Source: Sphingopyxis panaciterrulae
GTDB taxonomy: Bacteria; Pseudomonadota; Alphaproteobacteria; Sphingomonadales; Sphingomonadaceae
Assembly: GCF_014199295.1 (NCBI RefSeq)
Contig: NZ_JACIJH010000001.1
Location: 1 to 64,000 of the forward strand
Direction of reading: 5' to 3'
Length of the DNA: 64,000 nucleotides
Below are positions 17,523 through 26,406 of the stretch, in pieces (position 1 is the first letter of the stretch; each line of letters starts with the position of its first letter). The position numbers and the translations under genes are program-made. Under the pieces are notes generated by a model, which made no database searches, had not been told where the DNA came from, and saw nothing but the letters and a program-made list of their open reading frames with translations.

Positions 17523-18362
17523 TTATTTAACCGGCAGATTGTCGATCAGCCGCGTCTTGCCGATCCGCGCCGCCGCCAGGAGCCGCGCGGGCGCGCGCCA
17601 GACGTTTAGCCGTTCGAGGCTGTCCGCGTCGGCGAGTGCGACATAATCGACGCTGTCGAAGCCGCCCGCGACGATCGCGGCCTCGGTCTTCGCAAGCGCT
17701 TCGCCGACGTCGGCGCCGCTCGCGATCGCCGCCGCCGCCGCTTTCAGCGCATTGGGAAAGGCGGTCGCGGCGGCGCGTTGCTCGGGCGACAGATAGGCGT
17801 TGCGCGACGACAGCGCGAGGCCGTCGGCGTCGCGCGCGATCGGCGCGCCCAGGATATCGACGCCGAAATCGAGATCGCGCGCCATGCGGCGGATGATCGC
17901 TAGCTGCTGCCAGTCCTTTTCGCCGAAGATCGCGACGTCGGGGCGCACCTGGTTGAACAGCTTGGCGACGACGGTCGCGACCCCGTCGAAATGGCCGGGC
18001 CGCGCGGCGCCGCAATAATCGGCGCCGAGCTCGGCGACCTCGATATGGGTGCCGTGTCCGGTGGGATACATGGTGGCGACATCGGGCGCCCAGAGCAGCG
18101 CCGTCTTTTCCTCGACCAGCAGCGCCGCGTCGCGCGCCTCGTCGCGCGGATAGGCGACGAAATCCTCGTTCGGGCCGAACTGGGTCGGATTGACGAAGAT
18201 CGATACCACGACATGGTCGGCGACGCGGCGCGCCATGCGCACGAGCGACAGGTGGCCGGCGTGCAGCGCCCCCATGGTCGGGACGAGCACGACGCTTTTT
18301 CCACCCTGCTTCAGTGCCGAAACGGCACGGTGAAGCGTGGCGATATCACGGATGATTTGCAC
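17523..18362 (-). CDS. panC: Pantoate-beta-alanine ligase
   Basis: A 279-residue enzyme that condenses pantoate with beta-alanine, using ATP, to make pantothenate for coenzyme A. The adenylate-forming motif is LVPTMGALHAGHLSLV near residue 25. Next come VVVSIFVNPTQFGPNEDFVAYPR, the pantoate site PGHFDGVATVVAKLFNQV, FGEKDWQQL, and the KMSKS-like ALSSRNAYLSPEQR. The start is a GTG at 18362 (V-Q-I-I-R) with GGAGGG about 10 bases upstream, matching the usual N-terminus; the extended frame to 18440 would run toward mipZ. It diverges from mipZ across 83 bases. No panB or panD is nearby. Confidence 0.95.
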   Translation of the reverse strand: MQIIRDIATLHRAVSALKQGGKSVVLVPTMGALHAGHLSLVRMARRVADHVVVSIFVNPTQFGPNEDFVAYPRDEARDAALLVEEKTALLWAPDVATMYPTGHGTHIEVAELGADYCGAARPGHFDGVATVVAKLFNQVRPDVAIFGEKDWQQLAIIRRMARDLDFGVDILGAPIARDADGLALSSRNAYLSPEQRAAATAFPNALKAAAAAIASGADVGEALAKTEAAIVAGGFDSVDYVALADADSLERLNVWRAPARLLAAARIGKTRLIDNLPVK

Positions 18363-18445
18363 GCCCGCCTGCCCTCCGATATTGGCGGCGCAAACGCCAC
18401 CCCATGCGGCTGCCATGCCGCGCCGACAGGAAAATCGCAACGCCC

Positions 18446-19267
18446 ATGACGAGCCAGACGTCGATGCCCGCCGCGCATCACATCATCTTCGCCAATGAAA
18501 AGGGCGGCACGGGCAAATCGACCTGCGCGGTACATTTCGCGGTGGCGCTCGCCAGCCAGGGCTGGCGCGTCGCCGGGCTCGACCTCGACCCGCGCCAGCG
18601 CACCTTCCATCGCTATCTGGAGAATCGCACCAGCACGGCGCAGCGCCGCGACATCGCGCTGCCGATGCCGCGCTTCGAGGTGTTCGAGGGCACGACCGTC
18701 GACGAACTCGACGTCGCGGTCGCGCGCCTGACCGAGGGCGCCGACTATTTCATCGCCGACACGCCGGGGCGCGACGATGTCTTCGCGCGCCACCTTGCGA
18801 CGCGCGCCGACACGCTCGTTACCCCGATCAACGACAGCTTCATCGATTTCGACCTGATCGGACAGGTCGATCCCGAAACCTTTCAGGTCACGCGCCCCAG
18901 CTTCTATTCGGAGCTGATCTGGGACACGCGCAAGACGCGCGCCAAGGCCGACGGGCGGACGATCGACTGGATCGTCCTTCGCAACCGCCTTCAGCATGTC
19001 GATGCGCACAATATGCGCCGCGTCGGCGAAGCGCTGACCCAGTTGTCCCGGCGCGTCGGCTTTCGCGTCATCCCGGGGCTCGGCGAACGCGTCATCTATC
19101 GCGAGCTGTTCCCGGCCGGCCTCACCCTGCTCGACAAGGCGCATCTCGGCGGCATGGGAATGGGGCATGTCGTGGCGCGGCAGGAGTTGCGCGAAGCCAT
19201 GGGGGGATTGAACCTTCCGGCGCGCGAGCGGTTGCATCCCGATGGCGACCTGTTCGCCGCCGCCTGA
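18446..19267 (+). CDS. mipZ: Division-plane positioning ATPase MipZ
   Basis: A 273-residue ParA/MinD-type ATPase. The deviant Walker A is KGGTGKST at residues 19-26, DLDPRQRT follows near 47, and the Walker B-like block is [11 protein letters not shown]. The MipZ signature [15 protein letters not shown] is clear. In Caulobacter, MipZ forms bipolar gradients through ParB and inhibits FtsZ away from midcell. This fits an organism without a visible MinCDE system. The start at 18446 is preceded by AGGAAAA; an internal ATG at 18464 is an alternative. It shares a short divergent promoter region with panC and is followed 31 bases later by the hexomutase gene. Confidence 0.95.
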   Translation: MTSQTSMPAAHHIIFANEKGGTGKSTCAVHFAVALASQGWRVAGLDLDPRQRTFHRYLENRTSTAQRRDIALPMPRFEVFEGTTVDELDVAVARLTEGADYFIADTPGRDDVFARHLATRADTLVTPINDSFIDFDLIGQVDPETFQVTRPSFYSELIWDTRKTRAKADGRTIDWIVLRNRLQHVDAHNMRRVGEALTQLSRRVGFRVIPGLGERVIYRELFPAGLTLLDKAHLGGMGMGHVVARQELREAMGGLNLPARERLHPDGDLFAAA

Positions 19268-19298
19268 AAATCCCTCTCTCCCCATTGAGGATATGCCG

Positions 19299-20681
19299 AT
19301 GACCCATGATTTCCACCCGACCATGCTGCGCGAATATGACATCCGCGGCATCGTCGGCGACACGCTGACCGAAGCCGATGCGGACGCGATCGGCCGCAGC
19401 TTCGCGACGCTGATCCGCCGCGCCGGCGGCCGCCGCGTCGCCGTCGGCTATGACGGTCGGCTATCGTCGCCGATGCTCGAGGCGGCACTGGTCGCGGGCC
19501 TGAACGCCGCGGGCATCGACGCGCTGCGCGTCGGCATGGGGCCGACCCCGATGCTCTATTATGCGGCCTCAACGCAGAAGGTCGACGGCGGCATACAGAT
19601 AACCGGCAGCCACAACCCCCCCGACTATAATGGCTTCAAGATGGTGTTTCAGGGACGCCCCTTCTTCGGCGCCGACATCTTGGCGATCGGCGAACTCGCT
19701 GCCGCCGGCGACTGGGAGAGCGGCGAGGGCACGTCGGAGCAGGTCGATATCGTCGACGCCTATGTCGACCGGCTGGTCGACGGCTTCGCCGGCGGCGCGT
19801 GCCGCATCGGCTGGGACGCGGGCAACGGCGCCGCAGGGCCGGTGATCGAAAAGCTCACCGCGCGCCTGCCCGGCGAGCATCATCTTCTCTTCACCGATGT
19901 CGACGGGCATTTTCCGAACCATCACCCCGATCCGACCGAAGAGACGAATCTGGCCGATCTCAAGAAACTGGTCGCGGAGAGGAATCTCGATTTCGGCGTC
20001 GCTTTCGATGGAGACGGCGATCGGATCGGCGCGATCGACGGCCAGGGCCGGGTAATCTGGGGCGACCAGCTTTTGCAGATCTATGCCGCCGCGGTGCTGA
20101 AGGACCGGCCGGGCGCGACGGTCATCGCCGATGTGAAGGCGAGCCAGGCGCTGTTCGACCGCGTCGCCGAACTGGGCGGCCATCCGCTGATGTGGAAGAC
20201 CGGCCACAGCCTGATCAAGGCGAAGATGAAGGAAACGGGCAGTCCGCTGGCCGGCGAGATGAGCGGCCATATCTTCTTCGCCGACCGCTATTACGGCTAT
20301 GACGACGCGCCCTATGCCGCGGTGCGGCTGATCGAGGCAGCGGAGACGCTAGGCCGCAACGTGACCGAGTTGCGCGGTGCGATGGCGCCGATGGTCAACA
20401 CGCCCGAACTGCGCTTCCAGGTCGACGAGTCGCGCAAATTCGCCATTGTGGACGAAGTTCTCGCGCGCCTCGCGGCGTCGGGCGCCAAGGTCGACCGGAC
20501 CGACGGCGCACGCGTGCTGACCGACGACGGCTGGTGGCTGCTGCGCGCATCGAACACGCAGGACGTCCTCGTCGCCCGCGCCGAGGCGAAGGACGAGGCC
20601 GGGCTCGACCGGCTCGTCGCCGCGATCGACGACCAGCTCGCCCAATCGGACGTGAAGCGCGGAGCGTCGGCAGGGCATTGA
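19299..20681 (+). CDS. Phosphomannomutase/phosphoglucomutase
   Basis: A 460-residue alpha-D-phosphohexomutase. The phosphoserine loop is [11 protein letters not shown] with the active serine at residue 104; the metal-binding loop is [10 protein letters not shown] with Asp 237, 239 and 241; the sugar-binding GEMSGHIFF follows, and the C-terminal phosphate-binding loop is [17 protein letters not shown]. It interconverts hexose 1- and 6-phosphates and supplies GDP-mannose and UDP-glucose precursors for LPS and exopolysaccharide. Whether mannose or glucose is preferred cannot be told. I start at the ATG at 19299 because TGAGGA lies seven bases upstream; the ATG at 19293 would be too close. Confidence 0.93.
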   Translation: MTHDFHPTMLREYDIRGIVGDTLTEADADAIGRSFATLIRRAGGRRVAVGYDGRLSSPMLEAALVAGLNAAGIDALRVGMGPTPMLYYAASTQKVDGGIQITGSHNPPDYNGFKMVFQGRPFFGADILAIGELAAAGDWESGEGTSEQVDIVDAYVDRLVDGFAGGACRIGWDAGNGAAGPVIEKLTARLPGEHHLLFTDVDGHFPNHHPDPTEETNLADLKKLVAERNLDFGVAFDGDGDRIGAIDGQGRVIWGDQLLQIYAAAVLKDRPGATVIADVKASQALFDRVAELGGHPLMWKTGHSLIKAKMKETGSPLAGEMSGHIFFADRYYGYDDAPYAAVRLIEAAETLGRNVTELRGAMAPMVNTPELRFQVDESRKFAIVDEVLARLAASGAKVDRTDGARVLTDDGWWLLRASNTQDVLVARAEAKDEAGLDRLVAAIDDQLAQSDVKRGASAGH

Positions 20682-20775
20682 TCGCATTTCCCTTCCCGCA
20701 AGCGGGAGGAGAAAAGCGGCCTGCAAAAAGCCTGCCAGATTGACGCTGGCGCCGCTCCTCGGGTAACGCCCGCCT

Positions 20776-21591
20776 ATGACCGACGAACCGAAACTGGCGA
20801 CGCTGTCTACCGGCTCCGATCACGGGGTCGCCGAGCATGCCGCGCATGTCCAGCAGGACGCCGCGGCGGGCAACGGGCTCGCGGTGGTGTCGATCGCCAA
20901 AAGCTACGACAAGCGGATCGTCCTCTCCGACGTGTCGCTGTCTGTCGGCAAGGGCGAGGTCGTCGGCCTACTCGGCCCCAATGGCGCGGGCAAGACGACC
21001 TGCTTCTATTCGATCATGGGACTGGTGAAGCCCGACGCGGGGCGCATCATGCTCGACGGCGCCGACATCACGGCTTTGCCGATGTATCGCCGCGCGATCC
21101 TCGGCCTCGGCTATCTGCCCCAGGAGACCTCGATCTTTCGCGGCATGACGGTCGAGCAGAATATCGGCGCGGTGCTCGAACTCGCCGAGCCCGACCGGAT
21201 CGCGCGCGAACGGCGGCTTGACGAACTGCTCGACGAATTCGGCCTCACGCGGCTGCGCGATTCGGCGGCGATGGCGCTGTCGGGCGGCGAACGGCGGCGG
21301 GCAGAGATCGCGCGCGCGCTGGCGGCGAACCCGTCGATCATGCTTCTCGACGAGCCCTTCGCGGGCATCGATCCATTGTCGATCAGCGACATCCGCGACC
21401 TCGTCGCCGACCTCAAGACGCGCGGCATCGGGGTGCTGATCACCGACCATAATGTCCGCGAGACGCTCGACCTCGTCGACCGCGCCTGCATCATCTACGA
21501 CGGCAAGGTGCTGCTCGCCGGATCGCCCGCCGAGCTCGTCGCCGATCCCGAGGTACGCCGGCTCTATCTCGGCGAGGGCTTCTCGCTCTGA
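20776..21591 (+). CDS. lptB: LPS export ABC transporter ATP-binding protein LptB
   Basis: A 271-residue ABC ATPase. Walker A is LLGPNGAGKTT (67-75), the Q-loop block is GYLPQETSIFRGMTVEQNI, the signature is ALSGGERRRAEIARAL, Walker B is IMLLDEPFAGIDP, and the switch His is in ITDHNVRETL. These are diagnostic of LptB, which powers LPS extraction by LptFG. The first 35 residues form an Ala/His-rich extension absent from E. coli LptB; there is no clear Shine-Dalgarno at this ATG, so a later GTG start is possible. rpoN begins 14 bases downstream, the classic lptB-rpoN pairing. LptA and LptC are not in the window. Confidence 0.94.
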   Translation: MTDEPKLATLSTGSDHGVAEHAAHVQQDAAAGNGLAVVSIAKSYDKRIVLSDVSLSVGKGEVVGLLGPNGAGKTTCFYSIMGLVKPDAGRIMLDGADITALPMYRRAILGLGYLPQETSIFRGMTVEQNIGAVLELAEPDRIARERRLDELLDEFGLTRLRDSAAMALSGGERRRAEIARALAANPSIMLLDEPFAGIDPLSISDIRDLVADLKTRGIGVLITDHNVRETLDLVDRACIIYDGKVLLAGSPAELVADPEVRRLYLGEGFSL

Positions 21592-21605
21592 TGGGCTGAG
21601 GCGCG

Positions 21606-23054
21606 ATGGCACTGGGTCCACGCCTCGATCTCCGCCAGTCGCAATCGCTGGTGATGACGCCGCAGCTTCAGCAGGCAATCAAGCTGCTGGCGCTGTCGAA
21701 CCTCGAGCTCGAAGCCTATCTGGCCGAGGCGCTCGAAGGCAATCCGCTGCTCGACGCGGCGCCCGCGGGTCGCGAGGGCGAGGGTGACGAGCCCGGCGAG
21801 GACGCGCCCGCGCCCGGCGAGGCGCCCGATCCCGACCTCGCGCTCGCCTCCGACGCGGGCACCGACCTCGACGTCGATTTCGCCGAGGAGCGTTTCCACC
21901 ACGACAGCGCGAGCGATTCGGTCGGCCTGTCGGGTGGCGACGGCGAGGGCATCGATTTCGACAGCTTCGCCGCGGGCGAGGAGACGCTCCACGAGCATCT
22001 GCTGTCGCAGGTCGGCGAACGCTTCTCGGGCGTCGAGGCGATGGTCGCCGAACAGATTGTCGCGCTGATCGACGAGGCGGGCTATCTGCGCGCCGACCTC
22101 TCCGATCTCGCGCAGCGGCTCGGCGTGCCGCTGGCGCTTGTCGAGGCCGTGCTGGCGGGCGTCCAGGGTTTCGACCCTTCGGGTGTCGGCGCGCGCGACC
22201 TTGCCGAGTGCATCGCGATCCAGGCGCGCGAGGCCGACCGCTACGACCCCGCGATGGCGTGCATGATCGCGCATCTCGACCTCGTCGCCAAGGGTGCTTT
22301 CCCGCAGCTCAAGCGTATCTGCGGGGTCGACGACGAGGATCTCGCCGACATGATCCGCGAACTGCGCGGCTACGATCCCAAGCCGGGGCTGCGCTTCGGC
22401 GGCGCGGCGGCGCAGGCGGTCGTCCCCGACCTGTTCGTGCGCCGCATAGCGAAGGGCTGGGCGGTCGAGGTCAACGGCTCCACCCTACCCCGCCTGCTCG
22501 TCAACCGCCGCTATCATGCCGAACTCGCCAGGGGCGCGGCGGCGAAGAGCAAGGCGTGGCTGTCCGAACAGCTTGCCGGCGCCAATTGGCTGGTGCGTGC
22601 GCTCGACCAGCGCCAGCGCACGATCGTCAAGGTAGCGAGCGAAATCGTCAAGCAGCAGGAAGGCTTTTTCCTTCACGGCGTCGCGCAGATGCGCCCGTTG
22701 ACGCTGCGCCAGGTCGCCGAGGCCATTGGCATGCACGAATCGACCGTCAGCCGCGTCACCAGCAACAAATATCTCTCCTGCGCGCGCGGGCTGTTCGAGC
22801 TCAAATATTTCTTTTCCTCCGGCATCGCCGCGACCGACGGCGACGGCGCGGTGTCGGCCGAGGCGGTCAAGAGCCGGATCAGGGCGCTGATTGACGCCGA
22901 GGAAGCGGGGGCAATCCTGTCGGACGAGACGATCGCGCAGAAACTCGCCGCCGAGGGCCACGACATCGCCAGACGTACCATAGTCAAATATCGTGAGGCG
23001 ATGGGCTATGGCTCGTCGGTGCAGCGCCGGCGGCAGAAGGCGCTGGCGGGATAG
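21606..23054 (+). CDS. rpoN: RNA polymerase sigma-54 factor
   Basis: A 482-residue sigma-54 factor, which directs transcription dependent on AAA+ activators, classically of nitrogen metabolism and motility genes. Region [30 protein letters not shown], is followed by a long acidic region II (about residues 50-110). Then come the core-binding domain, the [17 protein letters not shown], and the RpoN box [10 protein letters not shown] at 455-464, which contacts the -24 element. The order lptB-rpoN is conserved in proteobacteria, but hpf and ptsN, which usually follow, are absent: rpmJ comes next. A GlnD protein, which senses nitrogen state, is encoded about 38 kb away. Confidence 0.96.
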   Translation: MALGPRLDLRQSQSLVMTPQLQQAIKLLALSNLELEAYLAEALEGNPLLDAAPAGREGEGDEPGEDAPAPGEAPDPDLALASDAGTDLDVDFAEERFHHDSASDSVGLSGGDGEGIDFDSFAAGEETLHEHLLSQVGERFSGVEAMVAEQIVALIDEAGYLRADLSDLAQRLGVPLALVEAVLAGVQGFDPSGVGARDLAECIAIQAREADRYDPAMACMIAHLDLVAKGAFPQLKRICGVDDEDLADMIRELRGYDPKPGLRFGGAAAQAVVPDLFVRRIAKGWAVEVNGSTLPRLLVNRRYHAELARGAAAKSKAWLSEQLAGANWLVRALDQRQRTIVKVASEIVKQQEGFFLHGVAQMRPLTLRQVAEAIGMHESTVSRVTSNKYLSCARGLFELKYFFSSGIAATDGDGAVSAEAVKSRIRALIDAEEAGAILSDETIAQKLAAEGHDIARRTIVKYREAMGYGSSVQRRRQKALAG

Positions 23055-23104
23055 GCGATCCGCATCTTCACCGCGAAGGCGGTGTTTTATCGCAGCGGCG
23101 ACGG

Positions 23105-23143
23105 TTGACTTTTTCCGGGCTTCGCCATAGGTGCGCGCCTTCG
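23105..23143 (+). promoter_or_regulatory. Promoter of rpmJ with GC-rich discriminator
   Basis: TTGACT at 23105-23110, a 17-base spacer and TAGGTG at 23128-23133, followed by CGCGCCTTCG. The -10 plus discriminator, TAGGTGCGCGCCTTCG, matches the one upstream of rpmI (53071-53086) at 15 of 16 positions. A GC-rich discriminator is typical of promoters under stringent control. The start codon is about 44 bases after the -10. Confidence 0.6.
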
Positions 23144-23176
23144 CGTAGTAACGCTCAGACCTTTACGGAAAAGACC

Positions 23177-23302
23177 ATGAAGATTCGCAACAGCCTGAAG
23201 TCGCTGAAGGACCGCCACCGGGACAATCGCGTGATTCGCCGCCGCGGCCGGACCTATGTGATCAACAAGACCAACCGCCGCTTCAAGGCGCGCCAGGGCT
23301 GA
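23177..23302 (+). CDS. rpmJ: 50S ribosomal protein L36, zinc-free form
   Basis: A 41-residue basic protein of the large ribosomal subunit, reading [17 protein letters not shown] and ending RRFKARQG. It lacks the Cys/His ligands of the 37-residue zinc-binding L36, so it is the zinc-independent type that alphaproteobacteria usually carry as the only copy. The start at 23177 has ACGGAAAAG upstream. It is monocistronic between rpoN and a HAD gene, with its own promoter at 23105. Confidence 0.95.
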   Translation: MKIRNSLKSLKDRHRDNRVIRRRGRTYVINKTNRRFKARQG

Positions 23303-23399
23303 TGGCCCAGCCGGGGCGTGTCCGCCCCGTGCGCGCAGTGCAGGCCAGCGTGACGCCGTCGGATGCTTCCGGCGGCGCTTTCGCGTGCGCGGGGGCTTT

Positions 23400-24011
23400 A
23401 TGATTCGGCAGAGCGTGATCTTCGACGTCGGCAAGGTGTTGTTCGACTGGGACCTCCGGCACTTGTTCGCCAAGCTGATCGACGACCCGGCCGAGCTCGA
23501 ATGGTTCGTGGGCCATGTCGTCACCCCCGAATGGCATTTCCAGCACGACGCCGGCCGCCCGCTCGCCGAGATGGTGCCCGAACGCAAGGCCGAATTCCCG
23601 GAGCATGGCGCGCTGATCGACGCCTATGCAACGCGCTTCAACGAGACGATCCCCGGCCCGGTGCCCGGCAGCCTCGATCTTGTCGCACGGCTCGATGCCG
23701 GGGGCGTACCGCTGTTCGCGATCACCAATTTCGGGCGTGAATTCTGGGAGGCCTTCCGCCCGACCCAGCCGGTCTTCGACCGCTTCCGCGACATCATCGT
23801 CTCGGGCACCGAGCGGCTGATGAAACCCGATCCCGCGATCTACGCGCTCGCGACCGCGCGCTTCGGCATCGATCCCGCTGGCGCGCTGTTCATCGACGAC
23901 AACCCCGCCAATGTCGCCGGTGCCGAAGCGGCCGGCATTGCGGCGCACCGCTTTGTCGATGCGGCGGGACTGGAAACCGAGCTGGTGACGCGGGGCTATC
24001 TGACGGGATAG
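23400..24011 (+). CDS. HAD-family phosphatase (YihX-like)
   Basis: A 203-residue HAD subfamily IA phosphatase. Motif I is VIFDVGKVLFDWD (D9 nucleophile), motif II is LFAITNFGREFW, the motif III Lys is in SGTERLMKPDPAIY, and motif IV is ALFIDDNPANVAGAEAAGI. The DLRHLFAKLI...FVGHVVTPEWH cap is typical of the YihX/epoxide hydrolase-like branch; likely substrates are sugar phosphates or related small phosphates, but none can be assigned. I start it at the ATG at 23400. It is followed by a large palindromic repeat. Confidence 0.85.
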   Translation: MIRQSVIFDVGKVLFDWDLRHLFAKLIDDPAELEWFVGHVVTPEWHFQHDAGRPLAEMVPERKAEFPEHGALIDAYATRFNETIPGPVPGSLDLVARLDAGGVPLFAITNFGREFWEAFRPTQPVFDRFRDIIVSGTERLMKPDPAIYALATARFGIDPAGALFIDDNPANVAGAEAAGIAAHRFVDAAGLETELVTRGYLTG

Positions 24012-24037
24012 GCCCGCCGCGCTGCTGCTGTTCGGGA

Positions 24038-24185
24038 TTCACGCGAAGCCGCGAAGGCGCGAAGAGGTCGTGCCTGCCGCGAAGCGGCCTTCTGCTTCCG
24101 GCGTTGCGGTCATCCGCGCGGCTTGATGGGAAAAGGGTCTGTCGGCCCGAACCAGCCTCTTCGCGCCTTCGCGGCTTCGCGTGAA
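24038..24185. repeat. Palindromic repeat with perfect 30-bp arms, CGCGAAGCCGCGAAGGCGCG family
   Basis: Positions 24038-24067 are the exact reverse complement of 24156-24185, separated by 88 bases of unrelated sequence containing a smaller GCCGCGAAGCGGC palindrome. The element occupies nearly all of the gap between the convergent HAD and S9 peptidase genes. Degenerate partial arms of the same family are visible at about 50122-50148 and 31191-31208. Confidence 0.85.
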
Positions 24186-24198
24186 AATTTCGAAAGCC

Positions 24199-26340
24199 CT
24201 ATTTCTCTACCCCAAGCTGGGTTAGCACGAACGCATATTCCTCGGCATCCTCGCGCAGCGCGCCCCAGCGGCCCGACTTGCCAGCGTGGCCCGCACCCAT
24301 GTTGGTGCGCAGCAACAGCGCGGCGTCATTGGTGCGCGCCGCGCGTAGCCGGGCGACCCATTTCGCCGGTTCCCAATAGGTGACGCGCGGGTCGTTGAGG
24401 CCCGCCGACACCAGCATCGGCGGATAGGCCTGCGCGGTCACATTGTCGTAGGGGCTGTAGGACAGCATGTAATCGAACGCGGCCTTGTCGGTGACCGGAT
24501 TGCCCCATTCGGGCCATTCGCCGGGGGTCAGCGGCAGTTCCTCGTCGATCATCGTGTTGATGACATCGACGAAGGGCACCCCCGCGAGCACCGCGCCCCA
24601 CAGCTCGGGCGCCGCGTTATACACCGCCCCCATGACCTGCCCGCCCGCCGAGCGGCCCTCGATCGAGATCTTGCCGGCGCTGGTATAGCCTTTCGCAATC
24701 AGCCCCTTCGCGACGTCGATGAAGTCGTTGAACGTGTTCTTGCGCCGGTCGGTCTTGCCCGCCAGATACCATTCCCGCCCCAGATCGTCGCCGCCGCGGA
24801 CATGCGCGATGGCATAGATCATGCCGCGGTCGACGAGGCTGAGTCGCGTCGTCGAAAAGCCGGGCGCGACGCGATAGCCATAGCTGCCATAGACATAGAG
24901 GTGCAGCGGCGCGCTGCCGTCGCGCGGCGTGCCCTTTTTGTAGACAAGCGAGGCGGGGATCATCGTCTGCCCGTCGCGCGACGGCAAGCTAACCCGTTCG
25001 GTTATATATTGCGACGCATCGTAACCGGACGGAATCTCCTGCACCTTGAGCGCCTCCAGCGTCCCGCTCGCGACGTCATAGTCATAGACGGTATCGGGCG
25101 TGACCATCGATTCATAGTCGATGCGGACCTTGTCCTGATGATATTCGGGATTGTCGCCGAGCCCCGCGACATAGGTCGCCTCGGGAAAGGCGATCCGTCC
25201 CGGCGTCCGCGGCGCGTCGTAGCGGCGGACGTCGACCTGATCGAGCCCGTCCTCGCGGCTTTCGAGCACAAAATAGTCGCGGAAGACCGACAGGCCGGTG
25301 AGATAGCTGTGGTCCGAACCCGCGATCAGCGTCGTCCATTCGCCGGGCGCCGCGAGGCTGGCAGTCGCGACGCGGAAGTTCGGATGATCGTCGTTGGTCA
25401 GGATGTAGAGCGTGCCATCGCGCTCGTCGACGCTGTACTCGCGGCCCTTTTTCCGCGGCGCGACGAGCAGCGGCGTCGCCTCGGGATCGTCGGCGGGGAG
25501 CAGATAGACCTCGCTCGTCTCGTTATCCCCGGTCGCGATGACGATATAATTGTCCGCCGCGGTCTTGCCGATGCCGACGCCGAAGCCGATGTCGGGCTCC
25601 TTGTAGAGCAATTTATCGTCCGTGACCGGCGTGCCGAGCCGGTGCAGGCGGACATTGTCGGTGCGCCAATTCTCGTTCGCGAGGCCATAGAGCAGCGCGT
25701 CGCTGCCCGCAGTCCACACCAGCGACGACAGCGTGCCCGGAATGACGTCGGGCAGCATCTCGCCGGTCTCGAGATTGCGGACGCGCACCTCGAACCGCTC
25801 CGACCCATTGTCGTCGACCGCATAAGCCATCAGCCGGCCGTCGGGGCTGACCGCCAGATCCGACAGGCGGAAATACTCCTTGCCCGCGGCGAGCACGACC
25901 TCGTCGAGGATCAGTGCCGCATCGCCGCCCGCGACCGGCCGGCGATACCATTTCTTGTACTCGGCGCCCTGTTCATATTCGACCCAATAGACGAAATCGC
26001 CGTCCTTCTGCGGCACGCTCGCATCCTCTTCCTTGATGCGGCCCTTCATCTCCTGGAACAGCGTCTCGACCAGTCCCTCGTGCGGCTTCATCGCCGCCTC
26101 GAACCACGCATTTTCGGCCTTCACATAGGCGAGCACGTCGGGATCGTCGACGACCGGATAGCTGGTATCGCGCAGCCAGTGCCACGGGTCGGAGAGGGTC
26201 GTGCCGTGAAGCATCGTCTCGTGCAGCCGCTGTTCGGCGACGGGCGCGGAAGGCATAAGGGTCAAATCTGTCTCTTTCTCTTGGGCTGAAACGAGAGCGG
26301 GGGTGGCAATTGCGGCCAGGACCATCCAAATAGCACGCAT
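24199..26340 (-). CDS. Exported prolyl oligopeptidase family peptidase (S9A, oligopeptidase B-like)
   Basis: A 713-residue serine peptidase. The signal peptide MRAIWMVLAAIATPALVSAQ indicates a periplasmic enzyme. The N-terminal propeller domain begins LHGTTLSDPWHWLRDTSYP. The C-terminal alpha/beta hydrolase domain holds the triad: S564 in EGRSAGGQVMG, D650 in LNDPRVTYWEP, and H685 in GAGHAGKSGR. The last motifs are typical of oligopeptidase B, which cleaves short peptides after basic residues; several acidic residues that give that preference would need structural comparison. It starts at the ATG at 26340 and diverges from the aminopeptidase P gene across 66 bases. Both enzymes act on Pro- or peptide-rich substrates. 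Confidence 0.92.
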   Translation of the reverse strand: MRAIWMVLAAIATPALVSAQEKETDLTLMPSAPVAEQRLHETMLHGTTLSDPWHWLRDTSYPVVDDPDVLAYVKAENAWFEAAMKPHEGLVETLFQEMKGRIKEEDASVPQKDGDFVYWVEYEQGAEYKKWYRRPVAGGDAALILDEVVLAAGKEYFRLSDLAVSPDGRLMAYAVDDNGSERFEVRVRNLETGEMLPDVIPGTLSSLVWTAGSDALLYGLANENWRTDNVRLHRLGTPVTDDKLLYKEPDIGFGVGIGKTAADNYIVIATGDNETSEVYLLPADDPEATPLLVAPRKKGREYSVDERDGTLYILTNDDHPNFRVATASLAAPGEWTTLIAGSDHSYLTGLSVFRDYFVLESREDGLDQVDVRRYDAPRTPGRIAFPEATYVAGLGDNPEYHQDKVRIDYESMVTPDTVYDYDVASGTLEALKVQEIPSGYDASQYITERVSLPSRDGQTMIPASLVYKKGTPRDGSAPLHLYVYGSYGYRVAPGFSTTRLSLVDRGMIYAIAHVRGGDDLGREWYLAGKTDRRKNTFNDFIDVAKGLIAKGYTSAGKISIEGRSAGGQVMGAVYNAAPELWGAVLAGVPFVDVINTMIDEELPLTPGEWPEWGNPVTDKAAFDYMLSYSPYDNVTAQAYPPMLVSAGLNDPRVTYWEPAKWVARLRAARTNDAALLLRTNMGAGHAGKSGRWGALREDAEEYAFVLTQLGVEK

Positions 26341-26406
26341 GGAACGACTCCCGCTGCGCCGCCCGAAGGGCGGGACCGGCGGCGATGTAGGAACAAGGAA
26401 GCAAGC

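Noticed and set aside
17275..17646. A frame across the palindromic repeat between the SEL1-like gene and panC
   Set aside because: It contains both arms of the repeat and the end of panC in another frame.
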